A model generated the notes under the pieces. It saw only the letters and a list, made by a program, of their open reading frames with translations. It searched no databases and was not told the origin of the DNA. Source: Rhodospirillaceae bacterium (GTDB lineage: Bacteria; Pseudomonadota; Alphaproteobacteria; GCA-2721365). Taken from it: 52,308 nucleotides of DNA. The first letter of the stretch is position 1; each line of letters opens with the position of its first letter. The translations under genes and the position numbers were made by a program. Positions 18,113 through 26,117 of this stretch are shown piece after piece. The DNA lies in the NCBI GenBank assembly GCA_002721365.1, contig PBKC01000025.1, forward strand, positions 1 to 52,308. Reading direction: 5' to 3'.

Positions 18113-19141
18113 TCAGTCGAGCAGGCCGATTTCGCGGAGATAGGCCATCTGGGCGTCGTAGGCCTTCTTGGCCAGCGGGCTGCGGTCGGCCCAATCCTTC
18201 CAGATGCCGACGGCGACCTCGCGAAACTTGCGACGCTCTTCGTCCGACCAGTCGATGATGGTGATCCCGTTCTTCCTGGCTTCCCGAACCCGTTTCAGAT
18301 CCTCGTATTCGAGGTGCTGGACCATGTCGCGCGCATAGTCGCGGACGGCGACGGTCATGATCGCCTTCAGATCGTCGGAGAGAGCGTCCCAGCGGTCCTG
18401 GTTCACCGAGACCTCGATTACCGGCATCGAGTGGATGCCGGGATAGATCGGGAACTTGGCGATGCGGTGGAAGCCGATCTGGTCGTTCATCGAGAACGTC
18501 CCCCAGTCGGCGGCGTCGACGACGCCGCGTTCGATGGCCGTGTAGACCTCGGCAACCGGGAGATTGACCGGAGAGGCGCCGACCGCCTCGAAGATGCGCT
18601 GCGCCATGCCTTCGGGGGAGCGCAGCTTGACGCCCTTGAAGTCGTCGGCGCTCTCGATCGGGATGGTGGATACGAACGATTCCTTGCCCGTCCAGGTGCC
18701 GCCGATGAAATAGAGCCCGTAAGGGCTCAGAAGCTCGCGCATCAGCTCGTTGCCGCCGCGATATTCGAGAAAGGCCTGGTCCTGGAACGGATGCTCGTAG
18801 GCGGCGATCAGGTCGCCGAGAATCGCGAAGGCCGGGTCCTTGCCCGAGAAGTAGACGGTCGAGGTGATATGGCCGTCGAGCAGACCGGCCGCCACGGCGT
18901 CCATGGTCTCGTTGTAGGAGACGATGGCGCCCACCGGCATGATGTTGAGCTTGATGCGGCCGGCGGTCATGCGGTCGACCCGCTCGGCGAAATCCTGGCC
19001 GATGTCGAAGATGATCTCGCCGGCCTGCGCGGCGATCTGCATGTTCCACTCATGCTCCGCGGCGCGTGCCGGCGCATGGGCGAGCAGGGTTGCCGCGCCG
19101 GCTGCAATGAGGAGCCGGCGGGCGTGATTGATGAAGGACAT
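18113..19141 (-). CDS. dctP: TRAP transporter substrate-binding protein, DctP type, copy B
   Basis: A 342-residue periplasmic binding protein with a signal peptide (MSFINHARRLLIAAGAATLLAHAPARA). LRSPEGMAQRIFEAVGASPV contains the conserved Arg that binds the substrate carboxylate in DctP proteins, and EVYTAIERGVVDAADWGTF is the second typical motif. GGAG precedes the ATG. It lies 15 bases after copy A, which is related along its whole length, so the two are a tandem duplication sharing one pair of permeases. The transported molecule is probably an organic acid; which copy feeds the permeases is unknown. Confidence 0.93.
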   Translation of the reverse strand: MSFINHARRLLIAAGAATLLAHAPARAAEHEWNMQIAAQAGEIIFDIGQDFAERVDRMTAGRIKLNIMPVGAIVSYNETMDAVAAGLLDGHITSTVYFSGKDPAFAILGDLIAAYEHPFQDQAFLEYRGGNELMRELLSPYGLYFIGGTWTGKESFVSTIPIESADDFKGVKLRSPEGMAQRIFEAVGASPVNLPVAEVYTAIERGVVDAADWGTFSMNDQIGFHRIAKFPIYPGIHSMPVIEVSVNQDRWDALSDDLKAIMTVAVRDYARDMVQHLEYEDLKRVREARKNGITIIDWSDEERRKFREVAVGIWKDWADRSPLAKKAYDAQMAYLREIGLLD

Positions 19142-19156
19142 GTCGATCTCCGCGCT

Positions 19157-20200
19157 TTACTCGGACGGACCGAGCAGTCCAAGGGTGGTGAGGAAGGCCA
19201 TGTGCGAGTCGTAGATGCGCTGGGCCATTTCGCTGCGCTCGGCGTAGGTCTTCCAGACGCCGGCCGCCACTTCGCGGAACTTGCGCCGTTCCTCCGAACT
19301 CCAGTCGACCAGCTCGACGCCTTCCGCCTCGGCTTCGTGCGCGGCCTTGTCGTCTTCCAGGCCGACCTTCAGATACATCTCGTGACCGAAGTCGCGGGCG
19401 GCCGCCTCGACGATTGCCTTGATGTCGTCCGGCAGCTCGTTCCAGCGGTCCATGTTGACCGCGATCTCCGCCATCGGCGTCGAGTGGAAGCCGGGATAGA
19501 GGGGATAGGGGGCGATCTTATGGTAGCCCAGGTCCTGGTTCATGCTGAGCGTGCCCCAGTCGGTCGCGTCGATGACGCCGCGCTCCAGCGCCGTATAGAC
19601 TTCGCTGCCGGGAATGTTGACCGGCGCCGCGCCGATCGCCTTGAAGATCTCCTGCCCCATGCCTTCGGGCGAGCGGATCTTCACGCCCTTGAAGTCCTCG
19701 ACCGTGCGGATCGGCATCTTGGCGGGGATCGACTCGACGCCCCACCACACGCCGGCGACATAGTAGATGTTGTATTTGGCGTAGAGTTCGCGGGCGAGTT
19801 CCAGTCCACCGCCGTAATAGAGCCACATCTCCATCTGGCGGGCGCTCTCGTAGCCGCCGTTCAGGTCGGCGAGAAGGGCGAAGGCCGGGTCCTTGCCGGC
19901 GAAGTAGCCGGAGCCGCTCTGATGGCCATCCAGCAGCCCGGCCGAGATCGCGTCCAGCGTCTCGTTGTAGGCGACGACGGCACCCACCGGCAGCGGCGTG
20001 ATCTCCAGCCGCCCGTCGGTCATCGTCTTCACGCGGTCGCAGAAGGCTTCGAAGAGCTTCTGATTGATCGTCCCGGCCTGCCACAGGGACTGCATCTGCC
20101 AGTGGAATTTCGCCGCGGCGTGGGCGTCGACCCCTGACAGAACCATCCAGGCACCGACGAAGACGGACAACAGGCGCGTTGCGCGCTTGCCAGCGTTCAT
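19157..20200 (-). CDS. dctP: TRAP transporter substrate-binding protein, DctP type, copy A
   Basis: A 347-residue periplasmic binding protein. A signal peptide ends near GVDAHAAA; IRSPEGMGQEIFKAIGAAPV carries the substrate-carboxylate Arg and EVYTALERGVIDATDWGTL is the second motif. Copy B, just downstream, matches it throughout (LPVGAVVAYNETLDAISAGL against IMPVGAIVSYNETMDAVAAGL), but many positions around the pocket differ. A run of purines (GACAGGGAGGAAG) precedes the ATG. It is the first TRAP gene on the minus strand. A PhyH-family dioxygenase is encoded 159 bases upstream in the same direction and may oxidise the imported substrate. Confidence 0.93.
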   Translation of the reverse strand: MNAGKRATRLLSVFVGAWMVLSGVDAHAAAKFHWQMQSLWQAGTINQKLFEAFCDRVKTMTDGRLEITPLPVGAVVAYNETLDAISAGLLDGHQSGSGYFAGKDPAFALLADLNGGYESARQMEMWLYYGGGLELARELYAKYNIYYVAGVWWGVESIPAKMPIRTVEDFKGVKIRSPEGMGQEIFKAIGAAPVNIPGSEVYTALERGVIDATDWGTLSMNQDLGYHKIAPYPLYPGFHSTPMAEIAVNMDRWNELPDDIKAIVEAAARDFGHEMYLKVGLEDDKAAHEAEAEGVELVDWSSEERRKFREVAAGVWKTYAERSEMAQRIYDSHMAFLTTLGLLGPSE

Positions 20201-20359
20201 ACTTCCTCCCTGTCGCCGGTACGTGCCGCTCGCCCTGCATGAGGCGAAGCGTGCCGTCCGGCCTTTCTTGTGTTGCCTCCGCCCCGCGACCGGCCCAGGC
20301 CGGTAACGGATCAGGAGGTGCGGGCGCGTCCCTTATGGCGGAACGTCACCCGCGTTCGA

Positions 20360-21190
20360 TCAACGGTAGCCGCTGCGGTCCGTGCCTGCGTAAAGAATCT
20401 TGGCCTGATCGTCCGCCACCTGCTTGTGAAGCGCCACCGCATCAGGATGAAGGTCCGCCTTGGGCGGGCTTTCGAGCTGGAAATGCCCGTATTCGTCGAC
20501 GCCGCGCACCAGCATCGCATAGTCCTTGGGGCCGTTGACCTGACGCACATAGGTCGGGATGTAGCGGATGGCGAAGCCGATTCGCCGATCGTCCGACTGG
20601 TTGGGCGGCGAGCCGTGGAACAGACGGACGTGATGAAGCGACATCTCGCCCGGATGCAGAACCACGTCGACGGCCTGATCCTCGTCAACCTCGACCGCGA
20701 TCTCCTGACCGCGGGTCAGCAGATTGTTCTCGGCGAAGGTATCGCTGTGGGCGACCTGTTCCTTGTGCGTGCCCGGAATGACGCGCATCGCGCCGGACTC
20801 GATCGAGCTTTCGGAAAGCGCGACCCAGGCGGTAACCACGTCGGGTTCACTGAGACCCCAGTACGTCGAGTCCTGATGCCATGACACGTAGCTCGGGTCG
20901 TGGGCTTCCTTGATGAAGAAGGACGACGCCCAAACCAGAAGATTGGGACCGAGGATGTCTTCGACGGCATCGAGAATCGCCGGATGACGAATGGTCTGGT
21001 CCAACCAGGTGAAGATGAGATGCGGCTTGTGCCGAAGCGAACCCTTGAACGCTCCGCCCTGGGCGCGCTCGGCGGCTTCGAGCTCGGTCCTCAGCATTTC
21101 CGCGTCGTCCGATGGCATTACGCGGATAGGGAACAGGAAGCCGTCGCGGCGAAACGCCGAGACTTGAGCATCCGACAGTAGCTTGGGCAA
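20360..21190 (-). CDS. Phytanoyl-CoA dioxygenase (PhyH) family protein, second copy
   Basis: A 276-residue Fe(II)/2-oxoglutarate oxygenase. Ligands are H105 and D107 in VSWHQDSTYWG and H192 in HHVRLFHGSPPN; R203 is in DRRIGFAIRY. The start is a TTG at 21190 preceded by a perfect AGGAGG with five-base spacing; the long open frame upstream of it has no family homology. The subgroup differs from the first PhyH protein and resembles those often annotated as chlorinating or amino-acid/phosphonate hydroxylases, which is only a resemblance. It lies upstream of the TRAP binding-protein genes on the same strand. Confidence 0.87.
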   Translation of the reverse strand: MPKLLSDAQVSAFRRDGFLFPIRVMPSDDAEMLRTELEAAERAQGGAFKGSLRHKPHLIFTWLDQTIRHPAILDAVEDILGPNLLVWASSFFIKEAHDPSYVSWHQDSTYWGLSEPDVVTAWVALSESSIESGAMRVIPGTHKEQVAHSDTFAENNLLTRGQEIAVEVDEDQAVDVVLHPGEMSLHHVRLFHGSPPNQSDDRRIGFAIRYIPTYVRQVNGPKDYAMLVRGVDEYGHFQLESPPKADLHPDAVALHKQVADDQAKILYAGTDRSGYR

Positions 21191-21297
21191 GGCGTCCTCC
21201 TGATCCTTCTTATATTTCTTACCAACTATCACACGCTCGGGACCGCTCCAAGTGCGGCCGCGGCGGGGAGGGTTTGCGGCAGGTGCGGCCCTTCTAC

Positions 21298-22794
21298 TCA
21301 GGCGATTGATTCCCAATTCCCCTGCTCGGCCAGGTAGTCTCCGAGGAACGAAGGCTGAAGATGATAGGCGTCGAGGTGCCGTCTTCCGTGGGCGATGCCG
21401 TCGTCGTTCGCCGTCCAGGCGAATGCATCGATCATCGCCAGCGACCGGGCGGCGGTGGCGCGGCGGAGATGGCGATTGAAGCCGGCGACAGTATCGAGAA
21501 GCAACGTCCGGTCGTCGGCACTCATGATCGAGATGTCGACGTTCGGCGCGGGAACGCCATGAAACGCGATGTCGTCGGTCTTCGGGGCCAGACTGGCGGC
21601 CACGAATTCGACATAACCGTCGACCAGATCGGCGATGGCGCCGTCCAGATCCTCGCCTGGATGCCCGCGGTGGTGGCGGGCGATCCCTTCGTCGTGGCGG
21701 CAGTCGATCTCGCCGAACATGGCGACGACCGGAACGCCGGACGGAAGCTCGGCGGCAGCATGCCGGAAATAGGCCTTGAAACCGTTCATCGCCGGCGACG
21801 CCAGATGCCATGCCTTGCAGCCGACGATCAGGCGGGGGACGACCCGATACTCAGCATTCCGCCAAGGGATCCGCGTATGGGCGGGCGACAGGCAATGGCT
21901 GTCGCCGATCGCATAGAGCGACGGTCCGGACTCGGTGAAGAGCGACTGGTGTGCCTTCCGGAAATGGAGGAGGTGGACGAGGTAGTGCTCGTAGATGCGA
22001 AGCGCTTGGCGATTGGGAAAGTCGGGCGCGTCGCTCATCGCTCCGCGGCAGCCTTCGAGCCATTGTATGCAAGCCGCGGGGTCGTTCTCGATCTGAGCGG
22101 CGATGGCGGCAAGCACCCGCATGCCGGCTTTGGGGCCAGGCCCGAGCCCCGGAACGGCCACGGCGCGATCGACCGCCGCCCAAAGGGCCGCCGGCCGTCG
22201 GGCGGAAAGCAGGCCGATACCGAGATTGAGATGGGGTGCCGGCGCTTCCGGGGCCGCGACAACGGCTTGTGCCAAGGCCTGTGCGGCGTCTTCCACGCGC
22301 CCGGTTTCCTGCAGGGCATAGGCGAGGGCGGTATGAGCATTGACCAGGTCGGGGCGAAGTACGGCGGCCCGGGCGAGGATCGGAACCGCCTTCGCCGTCT
22401 GGCCGATGTCCCGCAGCAGGTTGCCGAGGGCGATGTGCGGTTCGGCCGAACCCGGCATCAGGGCGATGGCCCGCGTCAGCGCCTCTATGGCGCGTTTCGG
22501 GCGACCGAGGCCCTTCAGCGCGAGCCCATGGGTGACGTGGAAGTTCCCGATCCCGGGCTTCAGCCGCAATGCGGTTTCGACGAGTTCGGCTGCCTTCGCG
22601 AACTGGCCGCGATCCTGGCAGACGAGCGCCAGTCCATGCAGCGCTTCGGCACTGTTCGGAAACCGGCCCAGGATATCTTCGTACAGCGCCGCTGCCGGAT
22701 CGAGCCGGCGGGCACGGAGCATGCGGTCGGCCAGGGCCAGCGGTCCGGCGATCTCCGGCGGAGGGGGGGACTCGTCGTTGGCGGGGTCGGTCAT
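21298..22794 (-). CDS. TPR protein with C-terminal SGNH-hydrolase-like domain
   Basis: A 498-residue cytoplasmic-looking protein without a signal peptide. Residues about 18-200 form five tetratricopeptide repeats (for example ALYEDILGRFPNSAEALHGL). Residues about 290-498 look like an SGNH/GDSL hydrolase: YAIGDSH with Ser299, MFGEIDCR at 359-366, and DAYH at 475-478, which matches the DxxH of the catalytic Asp and His. Proteins of this type often modify polysaccharides or protein-linked glycans. It lies just after flagellin 1, beyond that gene's terminator, so it may modify flagellin or a flagellin-linked sugar. This is inference; no glycosyltransferase is adjacent. Confidence 0.75.
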   Translation of the reverse strand: MTDPANDESPPPPEIAGPLALADRMLRARRLDPAAALYEDILGRFPNSAEALHGLALVCQDRGQFAKAAELVETALRLKPGIGNFHVTHGLALKGLGRPKRAIEALTRAIALMPGSAEPHIALGNLLRDIGQTAKAVPILARAAVLRPDLVNAHTALAYALQETGRVEDAAQALAQAVVAAPEAPAPHLNLGIGLLSARRPAALWAAVDRAVAVPGLGPGPKAGMRVLAAIAAQIENDPAACIQWLEGCRGAMSDAPDFPNRQALRIYEHYLVHLLHFRKAHQSLFTESGPSLYAIGDSHCLSPAHTRIPWRNAEYRVVPRLIVGCKAWHLASPAMNGFKAYFRHAAAELPSGVPVVAMFGEIDCRHDEGIARHHRGHPGEDLDGAIADLVDGYVEFVAASLAPKTDDIAFHGVPAPNVDISIMSADDRTLLLDTVAGFNRHLRRATAARSLAMIDAFAWTANDDGIAHGRRHLDAYHLQPSFLGDYLAEQGNWESIA

Positions 22795-22872
22795 GGGCGG
22801 ACTCCGGCATGCGGCATCGACGGCCGTACCGCGCCCATTCTCTCGCCCTTCGCCGAAAGATGGAATGCATCG

Positions 22873-22903
22873 AAAAACGAAGGCGGCGCCGAGACGCCGC
22901 CTT
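22873..22903 (-). terminator. Rho-independent terminator of flagellin 1
   Basis: On the minus strand AAGGCGGCG (22895-22903) pairs with CGCCGCCTT (22880-22888), and CGTTTTTCG follows. It lies about 130 bases after the flagellin 1 stop and separates the flagellin transcript from the TPR-SGNH gene. Confidence 0.85.
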
Positions 22904-23035
22904 GAGCTCTTCCGATGCCGTTCTGCATCGACCGCTTCTGCTTATGCCCGCCCGCGCCACGCTTCGAGCGGGCGCCGTCGAGCTCAGGGCGGAGGCGGGG
23001 GGCGGGCTGCGCCCAGTCCCCGCCGCGCTCCGTTT

Positions 23036-23860
23036 CTACCTGAACAGCGACAACAGGATCTGCGGCGAGGCGTTGGCGATGCTGAGGGTCTGCGCGGCGA
23101 GCTGCTGCTTCACCTGCAGGGCCTGCAACTTCGCGGATTCCTTCGCCAGATCCGCGTCGACGATGCTTCCCAGGCCTTCCTCCACGGCGTCGACGATCGA
23201 GCCGAGGAAGTTGTCCTGGAAATCGATCGCACGGGCGTCCGCACCGAGCTGACCCAGCGAGGTGCCGACCGTGTCGATCGCCGTGTTGACGACCGAGAGC
23301 GCCGCGGTGGCGGCGGTGGTCGTCGACAGGTCCTCCGCATTCAACAGGTCGAACACGTTCGACTGGAGGTCCTGGGCACGGATCGTCAACGTCCCGCCGC
23401 CCGTATCGGCGATCACCGACACGTCCGCGGACGTCGCCTGCAGCATGTTCTTGCCGTTGAACTCCGAGTTCTGGATGAAGTTCAAGACCTGGTCGACGAG
23501 CTCCGTATAGTCGGCGTCCAGAATGCCCTGCTGCGAGGTCGTGTTACCGGCGTTCATGCCCTCCGTGATCTTCTTCTTGATATCGGCAAGAAGGTTGGAG
23601 ATCTCGGTGGTGCCGGAGATGGCGACCGTGGCGACACCGCGACCGTTGGCGAGGCCCTGCTGGACAGCACCCACGGCTTTGATCTCGGCACGGATGCCCT
23701 GGGCGATGGCGAAGGACGAAGCATCGTCCAGTGCGCCGATCACCTTCAGACCGGTTGAGACCCGGTCTTGCGTCTTGGACAGGTCCATATTGGTCGAGTT
23801 GAGGTTGCGCAGTGCAACCATCGCCCCGACATTCGTATTAATCGAGTTCGATAGAGCCAT
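23036..23860 (-). CDS. Flagellin 1
   Basis: A 274-residue short flagellin with only the conserved D0/D1 parts and a small central region; there is no variable outer domain. The N-terminus SNSINTNVGAMVALRNLN and C-terminus QTLSIANASPQILLSLFR are the coiled-coil flagellin ends that pack in the filament core. AGGAGG eight bases upstream of 23860 fixes this start over an in-frame one at 23896. It is more similar to flagellin 3 than to flagellin 2, with a 44-base identical stretch shared with flagellin 3. No good sigma-54 site was seen upstream. It is exported by the flagellar type III system and polymerises into the filament. Confidence 0.95.
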   Translation of the reverse strand: MALSNSINTNVGAMVALRNLNSTNMDLSKTQDRVSTGLKVIGALDDASSFAIAQGIRAEIKAVGAVQQGLANGRGVATVAISGTTEISNLLADIKKKITEGMNAGNTTSQQGILDADYTELVDQVLNFIQNSEFNGKNMLQATSADVSVIADTGGGTLTIRAQDLQSNVFDLLNAEDLSTTTAATAALSVVNTAIDTVGTSLGQLGADARAIDFQDNFLGSIVDAVEEGLGSIVDADLAKESAKLQALQVKQQLAAQTLSIANASPQILLSLFR

Positions 23861-24189
23861 AACTGGCCTCCTTCGTGGTGGTGTAACCACAGTCATTGGT
23901 CGCTGGTCGGGACCGCTTCTGCTGGACCGGCGACCACACCCATTCCCAAATCAATGACGCGTCCGCCGCTGGTGGAGCGCGGTCGGCCAAGGGTCTCGGC
24001 GGCAGCGAAATGGCTGCCCGATGGCCGAAGGGACGAATGCGGTGAAGGTGACGTCGCGACGATTGCTGCGCGGCATCGGGGTACGCAGCGGCGGACGTCG
24101 AACGAGGTGGTGATTTTGCGTGAGCCATTTCTCGGCCTTCTGAGGCGGGGGCGCGATTTCGGCGCCGCCGCTTTCCGATGCCTTTCCCG
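23861..24189. other. Intergenic region between flagellins 1 and 2
   Basis: About 330 bases without a credible gene. It must hold the flagellin 1 promoter and leader and the 3' end of the flagellin 2 transcript. The only clear element is the ribosome-binding site of flagellin 1. No convincing sigma-54, sigma-28 or terminator match was found by eye. Confidence 0.5.
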
Positions 24190-25014
24190 TTAGCTGAAGA
24201 GCTGCAGGATGATCTGCGGCGAAGCGTTGGCGATGCTCAGCGACTGGACGCCCAGCTGCTGCTTCACCTGCAAGGCCTGAAGCTTGGCGGACTCCTTGGC
24301 GAGGTCCGCGTCGACGATCGAGCCCAGGCCCTCGTCGGTGGCGTCGAGCACCGCCGTCAGGAACGTGTCCTGGAAGTCGATCGACCGGGCGTCCGCGCCG
24401 AGCTGGCCGAGCGCCGTATTGATCGTGTCGATGACCGTGTTGACGACCGTCAGCGCGGCGGTGGCGTTGGTGGTGTCGGTCAGGTCCTCGGCATTCAGCA
24501 GATCGAAGACGGTGGACTGGAGGTCCTGGGCGCGCAGCGTGAGGGTGCCGCCGGAGGAGTCCGAAATCACCGCCACGTCGGTCGACGTCGACTGAAGAAG
24601 GTTCCGGCCGTTGAACTCCGCGTTCTGGATGAAGTTCAGGACCTGATTGACCATCTCGGTGTAGTCGGCATCGAGGATCCCCTGCTGGGCGGTGGTGTTG
24701 CCCGGGTTCATCCCCTCGATCGCCTTCTTCTTGATGTCGGACATCAAGTTCGAGATCTCGGTCGCGCCGGCGATGGCGACGGTAGCGACGCCTCGGCCGT
24801 TCGAGAGACCCTGCTGAACGGCGGAGATCGCCTTCAGTTCGGCTCGGATGCCTTGTGCGATCGCGAACGATGACGCGTCATCCTTGGCACCGATGACTTT
24901 GAGACCTGTCGAGACCCGATCCTGGGTCTTGCCCAACTCGGTGTTGGTGGCATTCAGGAACCTGAGCGCCACCTGTGCGCCGACGTTGGTATTAATAGAA
25001 TTCTGCAGTGCCAT
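24190..25014 (-). CDS. Flagellin 2
   Basis: A 274-residue short flagellin of the same D0/D1 architecture. It begins MALQNSINTNVGAQVALRFLN and ends QSLSIANASPQIILQLFS. It is the most divergent of the three, with DIKKKAIEGMNPGNTTAQQ where the others have DIKKKITEGMNAGNTTSQQ. It has a consensus sigma-54 promoter at 25056-25072, so it is predicted to be a late RpoN-dependent gene. The C-terminal Ser replaces the Arg found in the other two. It probably makes up part of a multi-flagellin filament. Confidence 0.95.
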   Translation of the reverse strand: MALQNSINTNVGAQVALRFLNATNTELGKTQDRVSTGLKVIGAKDDASSFAIAQGIRAELKAISAVQQGLSNGRGVATVAIAGATEISNLMSDIKKKAIEGMNPGNTTAQQGILDADYTEMVNQVLNFIQNAEFNGRNLLQSTSTDVAVISDSSGGTLTLRAQDLQSTVFDLLNAEDLTDTTNATAALTVVNTVIDTINTALGQLGADARSIDFQDTFLTAVLDATDEGLGSIVDADLAKESAKLQALQVKQQLGVQSLSIANASPQIILQLFS

Positions 25015-25055
25015 GAGGCTTCTCCATCGCAGAACCGAAATTCCGGATCAGTGAT

Positions 25056-25072
25056 GGCAAGCCCTGTGCCAA
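25056..25072 (-). promoter_or_regulatory. Sigma-54 (-24/-12) promoter of flagellin 2
   Basis: Minus strand TTGGCACAGGGCTTGCC is a full match to TGGCAC-N5-TTGC with GG and GC ten bases apart. It puts the transcript start near 25045, about 30 bases before the flagellin 2 ATG. Confidence 0.88.
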
Positions 25073-25220
25073 GGCGGATGATGGGAATATCTTATTGAAA
25101 TAAAGGAATATTTTTTGGCGCAATGCCGGCCGCGCCGATGCGGGGCGGCAGTTGCTACCGGGTCAGCATGGTAATTCGTGCCGGGTGGCGGGCGGCGCCC
25201 AAGCCCTGGCCGACCCCTGG

Positions 25221-25257
25221 AAAACGAAAAAAGCCGCCGCCCGGGGGCGACGGCTTT
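25221..25257 (-). terminator. Rho-independent terminator of flbT-flaF
   Basis: On the minus strand AAAGCCGTCGCC pairs with GGCGGCGGCTTT (one G-U pair) and is followed by TTTTTT-CG-TTTT. It lies about 45 bases after the flaF stop and ends the flagellin 3-flbT-flaF transcript. Confidence 0.9.
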
Positions 25258-25303
25258 CGTGAAATTCGCTTCTCATCGCCGGCCGTGGCCGGCGAGAGCG
25301 ACC

Positions 25304-25666
25304 TCAGGGATTGGCACCCTCGCGTTGAGCGGCAAGGCCTTCCATGATCGAACGGTTCACGTCGATGAGGTCGTCGACCGGCTCGTCGCCATCGCAAACC
25401 TGGTCGGAGAACTTCTCCACCCAGATGCCGATCGAGATCAGCGAGCCCTTGAGTTCCTTCGGAAGCTGGTTCCGCTCGTCGGTCAGATCGATCAGGAAGG
25501 TGTTCCAGACCTGTCGGTTGAAGAGCACCGCGCGGTAAAGATCGGCGATGCTCTGCGTCTCCTTGGTGTCTTCGAGCATCCGATTGGCGCGTGCGAGCAG
25601 GCGGTACTCGCGCTCGCTCGCGGTCTCGGTTGCCTGAACTGCTTTTGCGTAAGGATTAACCGCCAT
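25304..25666 (-). CDS. flaF: Flagellar biosynthesis regulator FlaF
   Basis: A 120-residue protein matching FlaF in length and pattern. Visible are YAKAVQATETASEREYRLLARAN, AVLFNRQVWNTFLIDLTDERNQLP and LISIGIWVEKFSDQV. In Caulobacter FlaF promotes flagellin translation or secretion and counteracts FlbT. Its start lies inside the end of flbT, an 11-base overlap that indicates translational coupling. The gene is followed by a strong terminator. The regulation of flagellin amount by the FlaF/FlbT pair is established in Caulobacter, and is inferred here from gene order. Confidence 0.93.
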   Translation of the reverse strand: MAVNPYAKAVQATETASEREYRLLARANRMLEDTKETQSIADLYRAVLFNRQVWNTFLIDLTDERNQLPKELKGSLISIGIWVEKFSDQVCDGDEPVDDLIDVNRSIMEGLAAQREGANP

Positions 25667-26057
25667 GCGTCGGGCCCAATCTCGTTTCCTCGAAGGCGAT
25701 CAGCTTCTTGCACTGCTTCAGCGCGTTGAAGTACTTGCCGGAAGCAACGCCGGTGCCGATCGGAACGATGATATCGCGCACTTCATCCGAGGGCACCGCC
25801 CTGATGAAGTCGGCGGCGAACTCGTTGAACCGCTCCAGGTAGGCGTTTCGGTTCGCCGCGTCCAGATAGGCCATCATCACGCAGAAATAGATTCGCTTGG
25901 CCGGGGTATTGGCCTCGCTTTCCAGCATGATGTCCTTGTCGCGGAGGATGACTGCGGTGTTCTCGATGCTGAAACCGCACTTCGACGGTCCGTTGGTGAT
26001 CACCGCCCCGTTGATGATGATCTTTTCGTTGGGCTTGAGAGTCAGCTTGAGGGCCAT
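25656..26057 (-). CDS. flbT: Flagellin mRNA translational repressor FlbT
   Basis: A 133-residue protein that begins MALKLTLKPNEKIIINGAVI, the standard FlbT opening, and includes NTPAKRIYFCVMMAYLD. In Caulobacter FlbT binds the leader of flagellin mRNA and lowers its stability and translation until the hook is complete. It is encoded 60 bases after flagellin 3 and overlaps flaF, so all three are probably on one transcript that coordinates flagellin supply. This makes flagellin 3 the flagellin directly linked to the FlbT/FlaF circuit. Confidence 0.95.
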   Translation of the reverse strand: MALKLTLKPNEKIIINGAVITNGPSKCGFSIENTAVILRDKDIMLESEANTPAKRIYFCVMMAYLDAANRNAYLERFNEFAADFIRAVPSDEVRDIIVPIGTGVASGKYFNALKQCKKLIAFEETRLGPTHGG

Positions 26058-26117
26058 GGAACCGTCCGTGGAATAGATGGTGGGGCCGGCACCGCCGACC
26101 CCACCAGAGTGTGATGA

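Noticed and set aside
18029..20137. 702-residue open frame opposite the two DctP genes
   Set aside because: Antisense shadow of two well-supported binding-protein genes; repeats in it simply mirror the gene duplication.
21191..21811. N-terminal extension of the second PhyH frame to 21811
   Set aside because: It overlaps the TPR-SGNH gene in another frame and has no homology; the TTG at 21190 has a perfect AGGAGG.
23861..24189. Sigma-54 promoter for flagellin 1
   Set aside because: Only weak GG-N10-GC matches are present and none keeps both TGGC and TTGC.
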